Shown one piece after another: positions 37,480 to 37,767 of a DNA stretch of 37,767 bases. Origin of the DNA: Hyphomicrobiales bacterium (lineage in GTDB: Bacteria > Pseudomonadota > Alphaproteobacteria > Rhizobiales > Beijerinckiaceae); the NCBI GenBank assembly GCA_025356415.1, contig JANXTB010000301.1:1-37767 (forward strand). The letters run 5' to 3'. The stretch's first letter is position 1. Every line of letters starts with the position of its first letter. A program made the translations under genes and the position numbers. Below the pieces are notes generated by a model. It was not told the DNA's origin. It did no database searches and worked only from the letters and a program-made list of their open reading frames with translations.

Positions 37480-37767
37480 ATGGCAAGAAAGCTCGTCCTC
37501 CAGGAATTCCTTCCCTATTTACTCAATCGCGCCGGCGTCCGAATGGGCATCATGTTCTCGAAGGATGTCGAGCCCTACGGCATTACCCTGCCCATGTGGC
37601 GCGTCATGATCGAGCTCTGGCACCGCGGAGATTTCCGCTTGGGGGAATTGGCGGACAGGACGGACATCGACATTTCGACGCTCTCACGCCTACTTGTCAC
37701 CATGCAGCGCAAGGGATTGATCACGCGCCGGCGCTCGGGATCGGACGGCCGCGCGCTGAGCCTGACG
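37480..37767 (+). CDS. MarR-family transcriptional regulator, 3' end cut by window edge
   Basis: Absent from ORF track (no stop in window): MARKLVLQEFLPYLLNRAGVRMGIMFSKDVEPYGITLPMWRVMIELWHRGDFRLGELADRTDIDISTLSRLLVTMQRKGLITRRRSGSDGRALSLT. Confidence 0.85.
   Translation, partial: MARKLVLQEFLPYLLNRAGVRMGIMFSKDVEPYGITLPMWRVMIELWHRGDFRLGELADRTDIDISTLSRLLVTMQRKGLITRRRSGSDGRALSLT

Overview
GC-rich window with the gene content of an alphaproteobacterium, probably Hyphomicrobiales (inference only). Most of it is ordinary chromosome: MsrA, MepA, PurU, a PcaF-like thiolase, a Nit-type amidase, a urate-degradation cluster (UraD, UraH, PuuD), RNase PH, a TctA-type transporter, a Znu/Azt-type zinc ABC operon, a TRAP transporter with a flavin monooxygenase, and a MarR regulator cut by the right edge. 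The main accessory region is about 1.8-9.1 kb. It carries an intact SIR2-HerA pair (a known antiphage architecture) followed by a KTSC-domain small protein. Downstream are a damaged Abi-type gene, an unrecognised intact ORF, a frameshifted DUF6998-like gene, a DUF427 gene and a frameshifted RidA gene. One end of this region is an intact tRNA-Ser(GGA). The other end has a degenerate direct repeat of that tRNA's 3' end plus flank, which suggests an old integration site. A second scar lies just downstream of tRNA-Leu(CAG): an internally deleted tyrosine-recombinase fragment abutting a LysR C-terminal fragment. Also of note: an unlisted 58-aa His-rich membrane microprotein between a Zur-like palindrome and znuC, a Met-rich/Asp-rich secreted protein near msrA, and two copies of a long inverted-repeat REP-like element. 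All calls come from reading the sequence and supplied ORF translations; no database search was run.
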